A DNA stretch of 64,000 bases from Flavobacterium ovatum (GTDB taxonomy: Bacteria > Bacteroidota > Bacteroidia > Flavobacteriales > Flavobacteriaceae), in the NCBI RefSeq assembly GCF_040703125.1, contig NZ_CP160035.1, positions 3,127,001 to 3,191,000 on the forward strand, written 5' to 3'. Made by a program: the position numbers and the translations under genes. Positions within the stretch are counted from its first letter, which is position 1. Each line of letters begins with the position of its first letter. Of this stretch, positions 9,797 to 18,064 are shown one piece after another. Below the pieces are notes generated by a model that was given only the letters and a program-made list of their open reading frames with translations, made no database searches and was not told the DNA's origin.

Positions 9797-9945
9797 GCAA
9801 AAATTCACATAACTTACAATATGAAGTTACGGAATACAACAAACTTCAAAAAAAATCATCCTAAGCAAAGAAAAGAGAATCCAGTCCTACTCAAAATGAA
9901 TCTTTAAAAATGTTCCGCATAACGCAGTTAATCAATATATAAAGC

Positions 9946-9979
9946 TTTGGTGGAATTACCGTTTTAATTCGTATTTTTG
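9946..9979 (+). promoter_or_regulatory. Possible promoter of the hybrid histidine kinase
   Basis: TATTTTTG (9972-9979) matches the -7 consensus TANNTTTG exactly, with TTTG (9946-9949) 22 bases upstream. This predicts a leader of about 110 nt before the ATG at 10095. Just after the predicted start lies a small inverted repeat, CGGT (9996-9999) / ACCG (10004-10007). Confidence 0.4.
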
Positions 9980-10094
9980 TTCAACAGAAAATACTCGGTT
10001 TCTACCGCATATAAATCATGTAGCCGCCAAACGGTATAGCTAATACTAAGAGAACAGCAACGTATACGATTTCATCCTTTAAAACAATATTATT

Positions 10095-13082
10095 ATGGAC
10101 ATTGAGGATAAAACCAATGACGAACTCAGAACCAAGTTAAATAAATTACTTCAAGAAAAAAATTCCTTATGGGGTCAAATAGAAAAACTTGCAGCAGGGT
10201 TAGTCATTGCAAATGAAAAACTTTCTATTCAAAATAAAGAAAAAGAAAAACGTGCAGCTGAATTAATCATTGCTAACAAAGAACTTCTCTTTCAAAATGG
10301 AGAAAAAGAAAAACGTGCTGCTGAATTAGTTATTGCTAACAAAGAACTTGCTTTTCAAAATGAAGAAAAAGAAAAACGTGCTGCTGAATTAATCATTGCC
10401 AACAAAGAACTCCTCTTTCAAAATGAAGAAAAAGAAAATCGTGCAGCTGAATTAGTGGTTGCCAATAAGGAACTTGATTTTCAACACAAACAAAAAGAAA
10501 AACGTGCAGCTGAATTAATTGTTGCCAACAAAGAACTTGCTTTTCAAAATAAACAAAAAGAAAATCGTGCTGCTGAATTAATCATTGCCAACAAAGAACT
10601 TGCTTTTCAAAATGAAGAAAAAGAAAAACGTGCAGCTGAATTAATTGTTGCTAACAAAGAACTTCTCTTTCAAAATGTAGAAAAAGAAAAACGTGCAGCT
10701 GAATTAATTGTTGCCAACAAAGAACTTCTCTTTCAAAATGGAGAAAAAGAAAAACGTGCAGCTGAATTAGTGGTTGCGAATAAGGAACTTGCTTATCAAA
10801 ACAAACAAAAAGAAAAACGTGCTGCTGAATTAGTGGTTGCCAATAAGGAACTTGCTTTTCAAAATAAACAAAAAGAAAATCGTGCTGCTGAATTAGTGGT
10901 TGCTAATAAAGAACTTGCTTTTCAAAATAAACAAAAAGAAAATCGTGCTGCTGAATTAGTGGTTGCTAATAAAGAACTTGCTTTTCAAAATAAACAAAAA
11001 GAAAATCGTGCTGCTGAATTAGTGGTTGCCAATAAGGAACTTGCTTATCAAAATAAACAAAAAGAAAAACGTGCAGCTGAATTAATCATTGCCAATAATG
11101 AACTTCAATTTCAAAGTGAAGAAAAGGTAAAGCGTGCTGCTGAATTAATTGTATCGAAAGAAAAGGCGGAACTTTATCTGGACATGGCCGGAAGTGCTTT
11201 TGTATCTCTGGATCAAAAAGGGAATATCCTTTTAGTAAATCAGAAGTGTTTGGAAATCCTAGAGTATGATAGAAGTGAAGATTTGAAAGGTAAAAACTGG
11301 TTTGAAACCTGTATTCCTTCAGAAATTAACAAGGAGGAAAAGCAAGACTATTCCAAAATTATGAAAGGTAAGATGGAATTAGTAGAGTATTACGAAAATG
11401 AAGTTATTACAAAATCAGGTAAGCGAAGATTAGTTTACTGGAATAACTCTCTCATCAAAGACGAAGAGGGCCAGATTAAGGAGTTACTTAGCTCAGGAAT
11501 TGATATCACCAAACGAAAGCAATCGGAAGAAGCATTGATTAAAATTAAAGATGAGTTTCACTTGTTAGCAGAGTCAATGCCTCAAATTGTATGGATTACT
11601 CTTCCTGATGGGATGAACATTTACTTTAACCAACAATGGGTGGAATACACAGGTCTAACATTGGAAGAAAGTTACGGCGAAGGGTGGATTAAACCTTTCC
11701 ATCCTGAAGACCAAGAACACGCATGGAATGCTTGGCAAAATGCGGTTATAAACAATGCTGGATATTCGCTTGAATGTCGTCTGCGTCAAAAGGACGGTGC
11801 CTATTTTTGGTGGTTAGTTCGGGCGGTACCTATTTTCGATAAAAAAGGAAATATCATCAAGTGGTTTGGGACCTGTACAGATATACAGAACATCAAAGAA
11901 ACAGAAATAGAATTATTGAAGGCAAAAGAAAAAGCCGAAGAATCAGACCTATTAAAATCTGCTTTTCTAGCCAATATGAGCCACGAGATACGCACTCCAA
12001 TGAATGGCATTCTAGGGTTTGCTGAATTATTGAAAGAACCTGGTCTAACAGGTGAAATGCAACAAGTATATATATCAATCATAGAGGAAAGTGGTGCTCG
12101 CATGCTCAATGTTATTAATGATATAGTGGACATTTCAAAAATCGAAGCTGGACTAATGGAAGTTAATATACTGGAATCAAATATTAACAAGCAAATCGAA
12201 TTCATCCATACTTTCTTTAACCCTCAAATTAAAGAAAAAGGATTACATTTTTTAATTAAAAAAACTTTATCTGAAAAAGAGGCCTTTATAAAATCCGACA
12301 GTGAAAAAATTTATTCAATACTTACCAACCTTGTTAAAAATGCAATTAAATTTACCGATGAAGGAACAATAGAATTGGGCTATACTTTAAAAACAGAAAA
12401 CGGGTCTGCTGAACTGGAATTTTACGTGAAGGACATGGGCATTGGTATACCTAAAAATAGACAGGTAGCCATATTTGAGCGTTTTATTCAAGCCGATATA
12501 TCAGATAAAATGGCACGTCAGGGAACAGGTTTGGGGTTGTCAATTTCAAAAGCCTATGTGGAAATACTTGGAGGGAAAATATGGGTTGAAAGTGAAGAAG
12601 GAAAAGGTTCAATATTCTATTTTACTCTTCCGTATCAAACTGAACCAGTTGAAAAAATCGTTCCTGATAGAGATAATTGGTCTGAAAAATTAACTTACGA
12701 GGCTAGTACTAGCCTTTCTAGTCTTAAAATATTAGTTGCAGAGGACGATAAAATATCGAGAATGTTGATATCCAAAATAGTAAAAGGAAATAGTAAAGTA
12801 TTACTAGAAGCAAGTAATGGTATTGAAGCTGTAGCTATTTGCCGTAATAATCCTGACATTGATTTAATATTAATGGATATACAAATGCCTGAATTGAATG
12901 GATATGTAGCAACGCAGCAAATCAGACAATTTAACAAAGACGTAATCATAATAGCACAATCAGCTTTTGGACTAGCTGACGATAGAGAAAAATCAATAGT
13001 AGCAGGTTGTACTGATTATATTTCAAAACCCATTAACAAAATAGAATTACTTACATTAATACAGAAGTATTTTAATAAATAA
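10095..13082 (+). CDS. Hybrid sensor histidine kinase with a 21-residue repeat coiled coil
   Basis: Signal-transducing kinase of 995 residues with no transmembrane segment, so probably cytoplasmic. Order: a short leader; a coiled coil of 14 exact-length 21-residue repeats (residues 49-342, pattern EKEKRAAEL-x2-ANKEL-x-FQN) with a degenerate unit on each side; two PAS domains (about 359-475 and 485-605, the second with WVEYTG and FHPED of the PAS_3 type); HisKA with the phospho-acceptor His630 (NMSHEIRTPMNG); an ATPase domain with N-box NLVKNAIKF near 744 and G-boxes DMGIGIP and GTGLGLSI; and a receiver domain with phospho-acceptor Asp928 (LILMDIQMPELNG) and Lys in SKPIN. All catalytic residues are present. 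It is monocistronic, so the input signal and downstream partner are unknown. Confidence 0.93.
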   Translation: MDIEDKTNDELRTKLNKLLQEKNSLWGQIEKLAAGLVIANEKLSIQNKEKEKRAAELIIANKELLFQNGEKEKRAAELVIANKELAFQNEEKEKRAAELIIANKELLFQNEEKENRAAELVVANKELDFQHKQKEKRAAELIVANKELAFQNKQKENRAAELIIANKELAFQNEEKEKRAAELIVANKELLFQNVEKEKRAAELIVANKELLFQNGEKEKRAAELVVANKELAYQNKQKEKRAAELVVANKELAFQNKQKENRAAELVVANKELAFQNKQKENRAAELVVANKELAFQNKQKENRAAELVVANKELAYQNKQKEKRAAELIIANNELQFQSEEKVKRAAELIVSKEKAELYLDMAGSAFVSLDQKGNILLVNQKCLEILEYDRSEDLKGKNWFETCIPSEINKEEKQDYSKIMKGKMELVEYYENEVITKSGKRRLVYWNNSLIKDEEGQIKELLSSGIDITKRKQSEEALIKIKDEFHLLAESMPQIVWITLPDGMNIYFNQQWVEYTGLTLEESYGEGWIKPFHPEDQEHAWNAWQNAVINNAGYSLECRLRQKDGAYFWWLVRAVPIFDKKGNIIKWFGTCTDIQNIKETEIELLKAKEKAEESDLLKSAFLANMSHEIRTPMNGILGFAELLKEPGLTGEMQQVYISIIEESGARMLNVINDIVDISKIEAGLMEVNILESNINKQIEFIHTFFNPQIKEKGLHFLIKKTLSEKEAFIKSDSEKIYSILTNLVKNAIKFTDEGTIELGYTLKTENGSAELEFYVKDMGIGIPKNRQVAIFERFIQADISDKMARQGTGLGLSISKAYVEILGGKIWVESEEGKGSIFYFTLPYQTEPVEKIVPDRDNWSEKLTYEASTSLSSLKILVAEDDKISRMLISKIVKGNSKVLLEASNGIEAVAICRNNPDIDLILMDIQMPELNGYVATQQIRQFNKDVIIIAQSAFGLADDREKSIVAGCTDYISKPINKIELLTLIQKYFNK
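10239..11120 (+). repeat. 63-bp in-frame tandem repeat array (14 units)
   Basis: Fourteen consecutive 63-bp units inside the kinase gene, each coding three heptads. Units alternate between variants (EEKEK/QKEN linkers, ANKELLFQN/ANKELAFQN/ANKELAYQN). Neighbouring units near the 3' side are almost identical at the DNA level, which suggests recent expansion by slippage or unequal crossing-over. Confidence 0.92.
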
Positions 13083-13211
13083 TGTAATATTTAATCAATT
13101 AAAGACCAAAAAACAAAGCAGACAGCTGTAATCGTAGTTATATAAAATTGAGGTGTTTAGGTGAATTCTCCACTAATACTAGCAGGAACTTTTTGCTAGC
13201 CTAAGGGAATT

Positions 13212-13247
13212 AATTTAATTGAAGTTTTAAATTAAATTGCTTTTTTT
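13212..13247 (+). terminator. Terminator of the hybrid kinase gene
   Basis: Stem AATTTAATT (13212-13220) / AATTAAATT (13230-13238) followed by seven T (13241-13247). The stem is all A/T. A stronger hairpin follows within 25 bp. Confidence 0.5.
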
Positions 13248-13260
13248 AACTGTAATAAAC

Positions 13261-13339
13261 AAAAAAACTAAAATTTAAAAAGTGAATATGATTGTAAAAA
13301 AGTTTTACATCAAATACTTTTAAAATTTTAGTTTTTTTT
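13261..13339. terminator. Bidirectional terminator between convergent genes
   Basis: Long inverted repeat: the arm 13261-13283 pairs with 13316-13339 with about one mismatch, around a 32-base loop. A-run on the left and T-run on the right give a T-tail in both directions. It lies between the plus-strand kinase and the minus-strand barrel gene, which converge here. Confidence 0.65.
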
Positions 13340-13375
13340 TATTGAATAAATAATCATAAAATGATTGAATTCAAT

Positions 13376-13939
13376 TTATTTTCCTAATGGTAAATTATAG
13401 CCTATTCCAAGACCTAAAGCACCTACTGAATAATCTTGAGAACCTATGTTACCTTCATTACCTGTAAATACTTTTGTGTATTGTAAAGCGAAATTCCAAT
13501 TGATATTATGATATCCTACTTCTGGTTTAAAATACAAACCACCTGAAGGTCTTTCTACTGGAGAATTTGAAGCTACATATTTATCACCAGTAATAAATCC
13601 ATAACCTAAATCAGCACCTAGATAAAAACCGCTCGTTTGTGGATAATATCTAAAAAGAGCCGCTAATGGCACTACTGCAAAATCATTGTTTTTAATCCCA
13701 CCATTGTCTTTTCCAAAAAATTGATTGTATCCCGTTACTATACCTAGGCCAAAACCTGGTGTAACTAAATGTTGATACCCTAAATCTAAACCTAAATTTG
13801 ATGAAGCATTTTCTGAAGGTACTGAAATACCTCCATTAACACCTACTTTTAGCATATTTGTATAAGCAGTATCTTGCGCACTTGCCATCATCCCACTTAA
13901 TAAAAATAAAGCTAAAACTGTCTTTTTTATATTTTTCAT
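13376..13939 (-). CDS. Small outer-membrane beta-barrel protein
   Basis: A 187-residue exported protein. Signal peptide about 1-21 (ends MMASAQ), followed by alternating hydrophobic/polar strands rich in Gly and aromatic residues (LKVGVNGGISVP, GFGLGIVTGYNQFFG, GFYLGADLGYGFITG, YFKPEVGYHNINWNFALQYTKVF, GALGLGIGYNLPL). This is the pattern of an eight-stranded barrel of the OmpA/PorT-like size class. No enzymatic motif. Probably structural or of unknown function; many Flavobacterium genomes encode several such proteins. A tiny frame lies 52 bp upstream on the same strand. Confidence 0.75.
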   Translation of the reverse strand: MKNIKKTVLALFLLSGMMASAQDTAYTNMLKVGVNGGISVPSENASSNLGLDLGYQHLVTPGFGLGIVTGYNQFFGKDNGGIKNNDFAVVPLAALFRYYPQTSGFYLGADLGYGFITGDKYVASNSPVERPSGGLYFKPEVGYHNINWNFALQYTKVFTGNEGNIGSQDYSVGALGLGIGYNLPLGK

Positions 13940-13991
13940 AATTTCATGTTTTAATTAATTATTCTCTTTTGTTACTTATTTGATTAATATC

Positions 13992-14141
13992 CTACCTTAC
14001 TTTTGAGTTTGCTGAAGTTTCAATTCTTTTGTTTTCTTCAGTAATAGAAAATGTTTTTTGATCTCTAGTGCCTTTTGTATCTAATACAGTACTTCTTATC
14101 TTTGGATAGATTCTTCCCACCCTTGAATATTGTATATTCAT
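13992..14141 (-). CDS. Possible small protein of 49 residues
   Basis: An ATG-initiated frame ending 52 bp before the barrel gene, on the same strand. The product is hydrophilic and basic (begins MNIQYSRVGRIYPK, ends ANSKVR), with no signal peptide. On the minus strand, AATCTTTG about 30 bases before the ATG is one base off the -7 consensus. It may be a real small gene or a leader frame of the barrel transcript; I do not recognise it. The rest of 14142-14527 shows no gene. Confidence 0.25.
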   Translation of the reverse strand: MNIQYSRVGRIYPKIRSTVLDTKGTRDQKTFSITEENKRIETSANSKVR

Positions 14142-14527
14142 AATCCTATTTTTTTACGTTATTTTTCTTTTACAAAGATTTAAAAAAAACACAGGATCCG
14201 CCTTATACAATTTGCATAAAATATTACATAATTAAATATGAGATTTAATTATGAGAAATTTAATTTATTTATACGAATGAAAATAATGAGCGCCAAAAGG
14301 AAAAAAACCTCCTGTTTGTACATAATCTATTGGGCATAAAAATTGTAGAGCAATCGAGAAACTATGAAATATTGGAACTGTTGATGAGGGCTATTTCTGG
14401 AAGATACACAAAAAACCATATATCTTATTTAGTATAAAAAACTCAGTGGATCTTTATGTTTTCTCTGAGCAGTACTGTAAAGCAGCAAATTTCTTATGGA
14501 TTCATTAGCAAATTAGGATTCATAATA

Positions 14528-14575
14528 AAAAAAAACATAGCAGTAACACCAATATTTTGGTAGTCAACTGCTATG
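14528..14575 (-). terminator. Terminator of the RNA helicase gene
   Basis: Stem CATAGCAGT (14536-14544) / ACTGCTATG (14567-14575) with a smaller inner ACCAA/TTGGT pairing. On the minus strand it is followed by a T-run (the A-run 14527-14535). It sits 33 bp after the helicase stop. Confidence 0.8.
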
Positions 14576-14607
14576 CTTTTATCTTATAGAATTTGCTGTC
14601 TGAGCTT

Positions 14608-15891
14608 TTAACTTCTCCTATCCGTATTGCGTTTTGGAGCTCTAGATCTGTTATCGTTATTAGAATTTTTATTAGTGCTTCCAGATGGTTTTGTGTTATT
14701 TCTAGGGGTTCTATTTTGACTCCCTCGACCTATTTTTACGGGTTCTGTTGATTCGTTTGGATCGGGTTCAAAACCTTTAATGATTTCAACTGGAAGTTTT
14801 ATTTCAATCAACTTTTCAATATCTCTTAAAAAAGTAGTTTCATCAGAACTTACTAGTGATAAAGCTTCCCCACTTGCTCCTGCTCTACCTGTTCTTCCTA
14901 TTCGATGCACATAATCTTCAGGAATATTTGGAATTTCATAATTAATAACATGTGGTAATAAAGGAATATCCAATCCACGCGCGGCAATATCTGTTGCTAC
15001 CAAAACACGTAAGCTTCCGTTTTTAAAACCAGCCAATGCTTTTGTTCTAGCTCCTTGACTTTTGTTTCCATGAATTGCGGCACCTGAAATTCCAGCTTTC
15101 TCCAATTTTTCGCAAAGATTATTCGCACCATGTTTCGTACGAGTAAAAACTAAAACCTGTTTCCAATTTCCATCAGAAATCAACTTAATCATCAAATCTG
15201 TTTTGAGATCTTTTGCAACTCTATATACTTTTTGATCAATAGCGTCGACAGTTGTGTTTTCTGGTGTGGCTTCTACCTGAACTGGGTGTTGTAAAATACC
15301 GTGTGCTAATTTTTTAATATCCTTAGAAAATGTTGCCGAAAACATCAAATTTTGACGTTTGGTTGGCATCATCTTTATAACACGTTCAATATCTCTCAAA
15401 AAACCCATATCCAGCATTCGGTCTGCTTCGTCTAAAACAAAAATTTCAACACGTTTAAGTGATAATAATCCTTGCTTTTCTAAATCTAATAAACGTCCTG
15501 GAGTAGCCACCAAAATATCCACACCTTGGCGAATAGTAGCCGCTTGTGGATTCTGGTTTACACCACCAAAAATAACAGCACTACGTAAATCTAAAAATTC
15601 ACTATACTCTTTTACGTTAGCATAAACTTGTGCTGCAAGCTCACGAGTAGGTGTTAAAATTAAAGCACGAATAGGCCTGTATTTTTCTTTTGGGTTTTCA
15701 GAAAGTAGGTGTAAAACGGGTAACGTAAACCCTGCCGTTTTTCCAGTACCTGTTTGCGCAGATGCTAATACATCTTTGCCTTGTAAAACAGCTGGAATAG
15801 CTTTTTGTTGAATTGGTGATGGAGTTGTGTATCCTTTTTTGCTAATAGCTTTTAGCAAGGCTTCAGATAAGCCTAAAGATTTAAATGACAT
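14608..15891 (-). CDS. rhlE: DEAD-box RNA helicase, RhlE type
   Basis: ATP-dependent RNA helicase of 427 residues, likely acting in ribosome assembly, RNA decay or cold adaptation. Complete motif set: Q motif ([11 protein letters not shown] ... PSPIQ, residues 3-28), Walker A AQTGTGKT (45-52), [16 protein letters not shown] (154-157), SAT (185-187), a second RecA domain with [10 protein letters not shown], and HRIGRTGR (329-336). The C-terminal tail from about 370 is basic and Asn/Arg/Ser-rich, typical of RhlE paralogues and probably RNA-binding. The assignment to RhlE rather than DeaD/CsdA rests on the short tail and overall length. Single gene with its own terminator. Confidence 0.92.
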   Translation of the reverse strand: MSFKSLGLSEALLKAISKKGYTTPSPIQQKAIPAVLQGKDVLASAQTGTGKTAGFTLPVLHLLSENPKEKYRPIRALILTPTRELAAQVYANVKEYSEFLDLRSAVIFGGVNQNPQAATIRQGVDILVATPGRLLDLEKQGLLSLKRVEIFVLDEADRMLDMGFLRDIERVIKMMPTKRQNLMFSATFSKDIKKLAHGILQHPVQVEATPENTTVDAIDQKVYRVAKDLKTDLMIKLISDGNWKQVLVFTRTKHGANNLCEKLEKAGISGAAIHGNKSQGARTKALAGFKNGSLRVLVATDIAARGLDIPLLPHVINYEIPNIPEDYVHRIGRTGRAGASGEALSLVSSDETTFLRDIEKLIEIKLPVEIIKGFEPDPNESTEPVKIGRGSQNRTPRNNTKPSGSTNKNSNNDNRSRAPKRNTDRRS

Positions 15892-16490
15892 ATAATGTGT
15901 TTATGAAGTAAACACTATTTATTTAGGTCACTCCTTTACTGTTGGCAAAGGTACATCTAATTTTAGTATTACATTTTAAATAGTTGATTTTGAATAAAAA
16001 AATCCGTTAAAGCATATTTACAACACACACTAACTACCTTAATCAGTGTGCTTTATAATTAAATATTTTTTATTTTATCCATTTAAAGAATTAACCTACT
16101 TCCCATCTTTGTTTGTAAAGAAAAACAATATATTGAGCAGGAAATTCAAAATCATGGGGCAAAACACTAATGTTTTAATTATTTTCATTATCAAAAAAAA
16201 CAACTTTCCTTATCTTTTCTGGATAATATTTTGAAGTATAAAACCTTCTATTTTTCATATTTAATTCCAATTATTTTATCAACTATTTTAGAATACATTC
16301 TTTTAGATTTTGCTCTAAACACAAAAAAAGTCTTAGGTTTTGTGGTTCATAAAAAGTCGCTCCTAATCAACGTATGCACGGTCAAAAAAATAATAAGCAG
16401 ACCGTTCACAATCTATAACTCCACCAATTACAGGTGTTTAATTTTTTACATCAAAACTAGTGATCACATATAGCAACTTAACTTAAAACA
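15892..16490. other. Gene-free spacer
   Basis: About 600 bp of AT-rich sequence upstream of the helicase gene. Two short plus-strand frames (16046-16234 and 16231-16473, the second from TTG) have no recognisable features and look like chance openings. A helicase promoter is expected near 15900-15960, but no clean consensus was found. Confidence 0.5.
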
Positions 16491-16516
16491 GAAAAAGAGG
16501 CTTTTCGGCCTCTTTT
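16491..16516 (-). terminator. Terminator of the minus-strand redox/envelope cluster
   Basis: Stem AAAAGAGGC (16493-16501) / GCCTCTTTT (16508-16516) with a 6-base loop and T-tails in both directions. It lies 22 bp after the last gene of the cluster. Confidence 0.85.
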
Positions 16517-16537
16517 ATACTTTATATACTGTTACTA

Positions 16538-17020
16538 TTAAAAGAAACGACTATGCCAACTGTCCATTGCTTCCACTTCCCAAGATTCATTGAATTCTTG
16601 AACATTATTGATCAGGTTATTGAAGACAATCGTATTTTCGGTAACTGATTTGTCTTTAACCATTTTCTTAAAATCAATTAATGGTTTATGTGCAATGTGT
16701 TCCCCTTGCTTGAAGGTTACGTTCATTTTGTCTAACAAGTCAACGTTGTATTTTTTCTCTAAGCTTTGAATAAATACTACTGAGGAATCAATAGAACAAC
16801 CAGTTGCAGCTTGTACTTCTGGATTCACTGCTAATATGATGAATCTATTGTATTTTAATTGGTACGAAGATTCTAAACTAGTTCCGTGAGCAGCCCAACC
16901 TTCTAGAAATGCTAGCAAATCTGTTTCTATATCCGCCATCTCTGCATCCGAAAACTTTCTATTGGATTGGTAAATCCAAATTCTAGATTCTTCGGGTAAA
17001 TTTTCAAAAGGTACGTACAT
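16538..17020 (-). CDS. Conserved Bacteroidota protein of unknown function
   Basis: A 160-residue soluble protein starting MYVPFENLPEESRIWIYQ, without signal peptide or membrane helix. Homologues sit next to the Fe-S oxidoreductase genes in many Flavobacteriia and are often labelled 'ABC transporter ATPase' in databases. No Walker A, Walker B or ABC signature is visible here, so I do not accept that label. Conserved-looking stretches are SNRKFSDAEM, FLEGWAAHGTSL and ATGCSIDSSVVFIQSLEKKYNVDLLDK. It is last in the minus-strand cluster, 181 bp after the Fe-S gene. Function unknown; a link to the redox proteins is only suggested by position. Confidence 0.7.
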   Translation of the reverse strand: MYVPFENLPEESRIWIYQSNRKFSDAEMADIETDLLAFLEGWAAHGTSLESSYQLKYNRFIILAVNPEVQAATGCSIDSSVVFIQSLEKKYNVDLLDKMNVTFKQGEHIAHKPLIDFKKMVKDKSVTENTIVFNNLINNVQEFNESWEVEAMDSWHSRFF

Positions 17021-17201
17021 GGTATTTCTCTATTATTTATTACTCATCTCATAATTCAAAATTATTTGATGAATGGATTTAGATTTATTTTAGATTTATG
17101 ATTATCGAATGGAGATTCCTGATTTAGAAAGACTCATCATTCTATTAACTAGCTAGTTAAAGTGAAACTTCTTCAATAATGATTCTGTACTGATAACTAA
17201 A

Positions 17202-17993
17202 TTACAAATCCTGTGCATTGGCAATCAACTCAGCAATATCCATCACTTTTACATCACCTTCTTTTTCTTTATTCTTTATTCCGTCTGTCATCATGGTGTT
17301 GCAAAAAGGACAACCTGTGGCTATGATTTCTGGAGTAGTTTCTAAGGCGTCTTCGGTTCTTAACACATTCACCTCTTTGTCTCCAGGTTCTGCATCTTTG
17401 AACATTTGAGCACCACCTGCACCACAGCATAATCCATTGGCTCGAGAACGTTTCATTTCGACCAATTCAGAATCTAACTTTTGAATTAAATCTCTTGGTG
17501 CTTCATATACTTTATTAGCTCTTCCTAAATAGCAAGGGTCGTGAAAAGTAATTCGTTTTCCTTTGAACTGTCCTCCTTCGATGGTTAATCTTCCATCGTC
17601 TAATAATGATTTTAAGAACTCTGTATGATGTACTACTTCGTATTGACCACCGAGTTCAGGATATTCATTTTTCAAAGTATTAAAACAATGCGGACAAGCC
17701 GTCACTATTTTTTTAGCTTCATAAGCATTTAAAACTTCAATGTTCATCATTGCTTGCATTTGGAACAAAAACTCATTCCCTGCTCTTTTTGCTGGATCTC
17801 CAGTACAACTTTCTTCTGTACCCAAAACCGCAAAAGGAACATTGGCACGATTTAGAATTCGAACAAACGCTTTGGTTATTTTTTTGGCTCTATCATCAAA
17901 ACTACCTGCGCAACCTACCCAAAACAAAACCTCTGGTTGTTTTCCTTGAGCTAGCATTTCTGCCATTGTGGGTACTATTAAAACTTCTGACAT
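17202..17993 (-). CDS. Fe-S oxidoreductase with two cysteine-rich CCG domains (HdrB/GlpC-like)
   Basis: A 263-residue soluble subunit resembling heterodisulfide reductase subunit B and the C-terminal parts of GlpC/LutA. Two cysteine-rich domains are visible: Cys28, Cys63, Cys100 and Cys103 in the first, and Cys154, the CCG pair Cys189-Cys190, Cys228 and Cys231 in the second. These motifs bind a non-cubane Fe-S cluster or act in electron transfer. It follows the membrane 4Fe-4S protein gene, with which it presumably forms an electron-transfer complex at the inner membrane. The physiological donor and acceptor are not known. A perfect 50-bp palindrome occupies the spacer before its start. Confidence 0.85.
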   Translation of the reverse strand: MSEVLIVPTMAEMLAQGKQPEVLFWVGCAGSFDDRAKKITKAFVRILNRANVPFAVLGTEESCTGDPAKRAGNEFLFQMQAMMNIEVLNAYEAKKIVTACPHCFNTLKNEYPELGGQYEVVHHTEFLKSLLDDGRLTIEGGQFKGKRITFHDPCYLGRANKVYEAPRDLIQKLDSELVEMKRSRANGLCCGAGGAQMFKDAEPGDKEVNVLRTEDALETTPEIIATGCPFCNTMMTDGIKNKEKEGDVKVMDIAELIANAQDL

Positions 17994-18000
17994 TGTTTTT

Positions 18001-18050
18001 TGTTTAATCGGTTAATCGGTTAAACGTTTAACCGATTAACCGATTAAACA
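18001..18050. repeat. Perfect 50-bp palindrome between two Fe-S genes
   Basis: The segment equals its own reverse complement over all 50 bases, centred on AAAC/GTTT at 18025/18026. Each arm contains two direct ATCGGTTA units. It starts 7 bp before the ATG of the CCG-domain gene in transcription order and lies 15 bp beyond the stop of the membrane Fe-S gene, so it is transcribed and can fold into a 25-bp hairpin or act as a DNA operator. No T-tail suited to termination follows. Confidence 0.95.
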
Positions 18051-18064
18051 TTTAAACTTTTCAA

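Noticed and set aside
9600..9798. Degenerate open stretch resembling an exported peptide and ending at the hairpin
   Set aside because: No ATG or GTG start, and its end is created by the hairpin; possibly a gene relic but not supportable.
10239..11120. Regular direct repeats suggesting a CRISPR array
   Set aside because: Units are contiguous 63-bp blocks without unique spacers, all in frame and coding a heptad coiled coil.
16046..16473. Two overlapping plus-strand frames of 62 and 80 residues
   Set aside because: Low-complexity hydrophobic/basic products, a TTG start for the second, no promoter or family resemblance.
16538..17020. Database-style label 'ABC transporter ATPase'
   Set aside because: No Walker A, Walker B or LSGGQ motif is present in the 160 residues.
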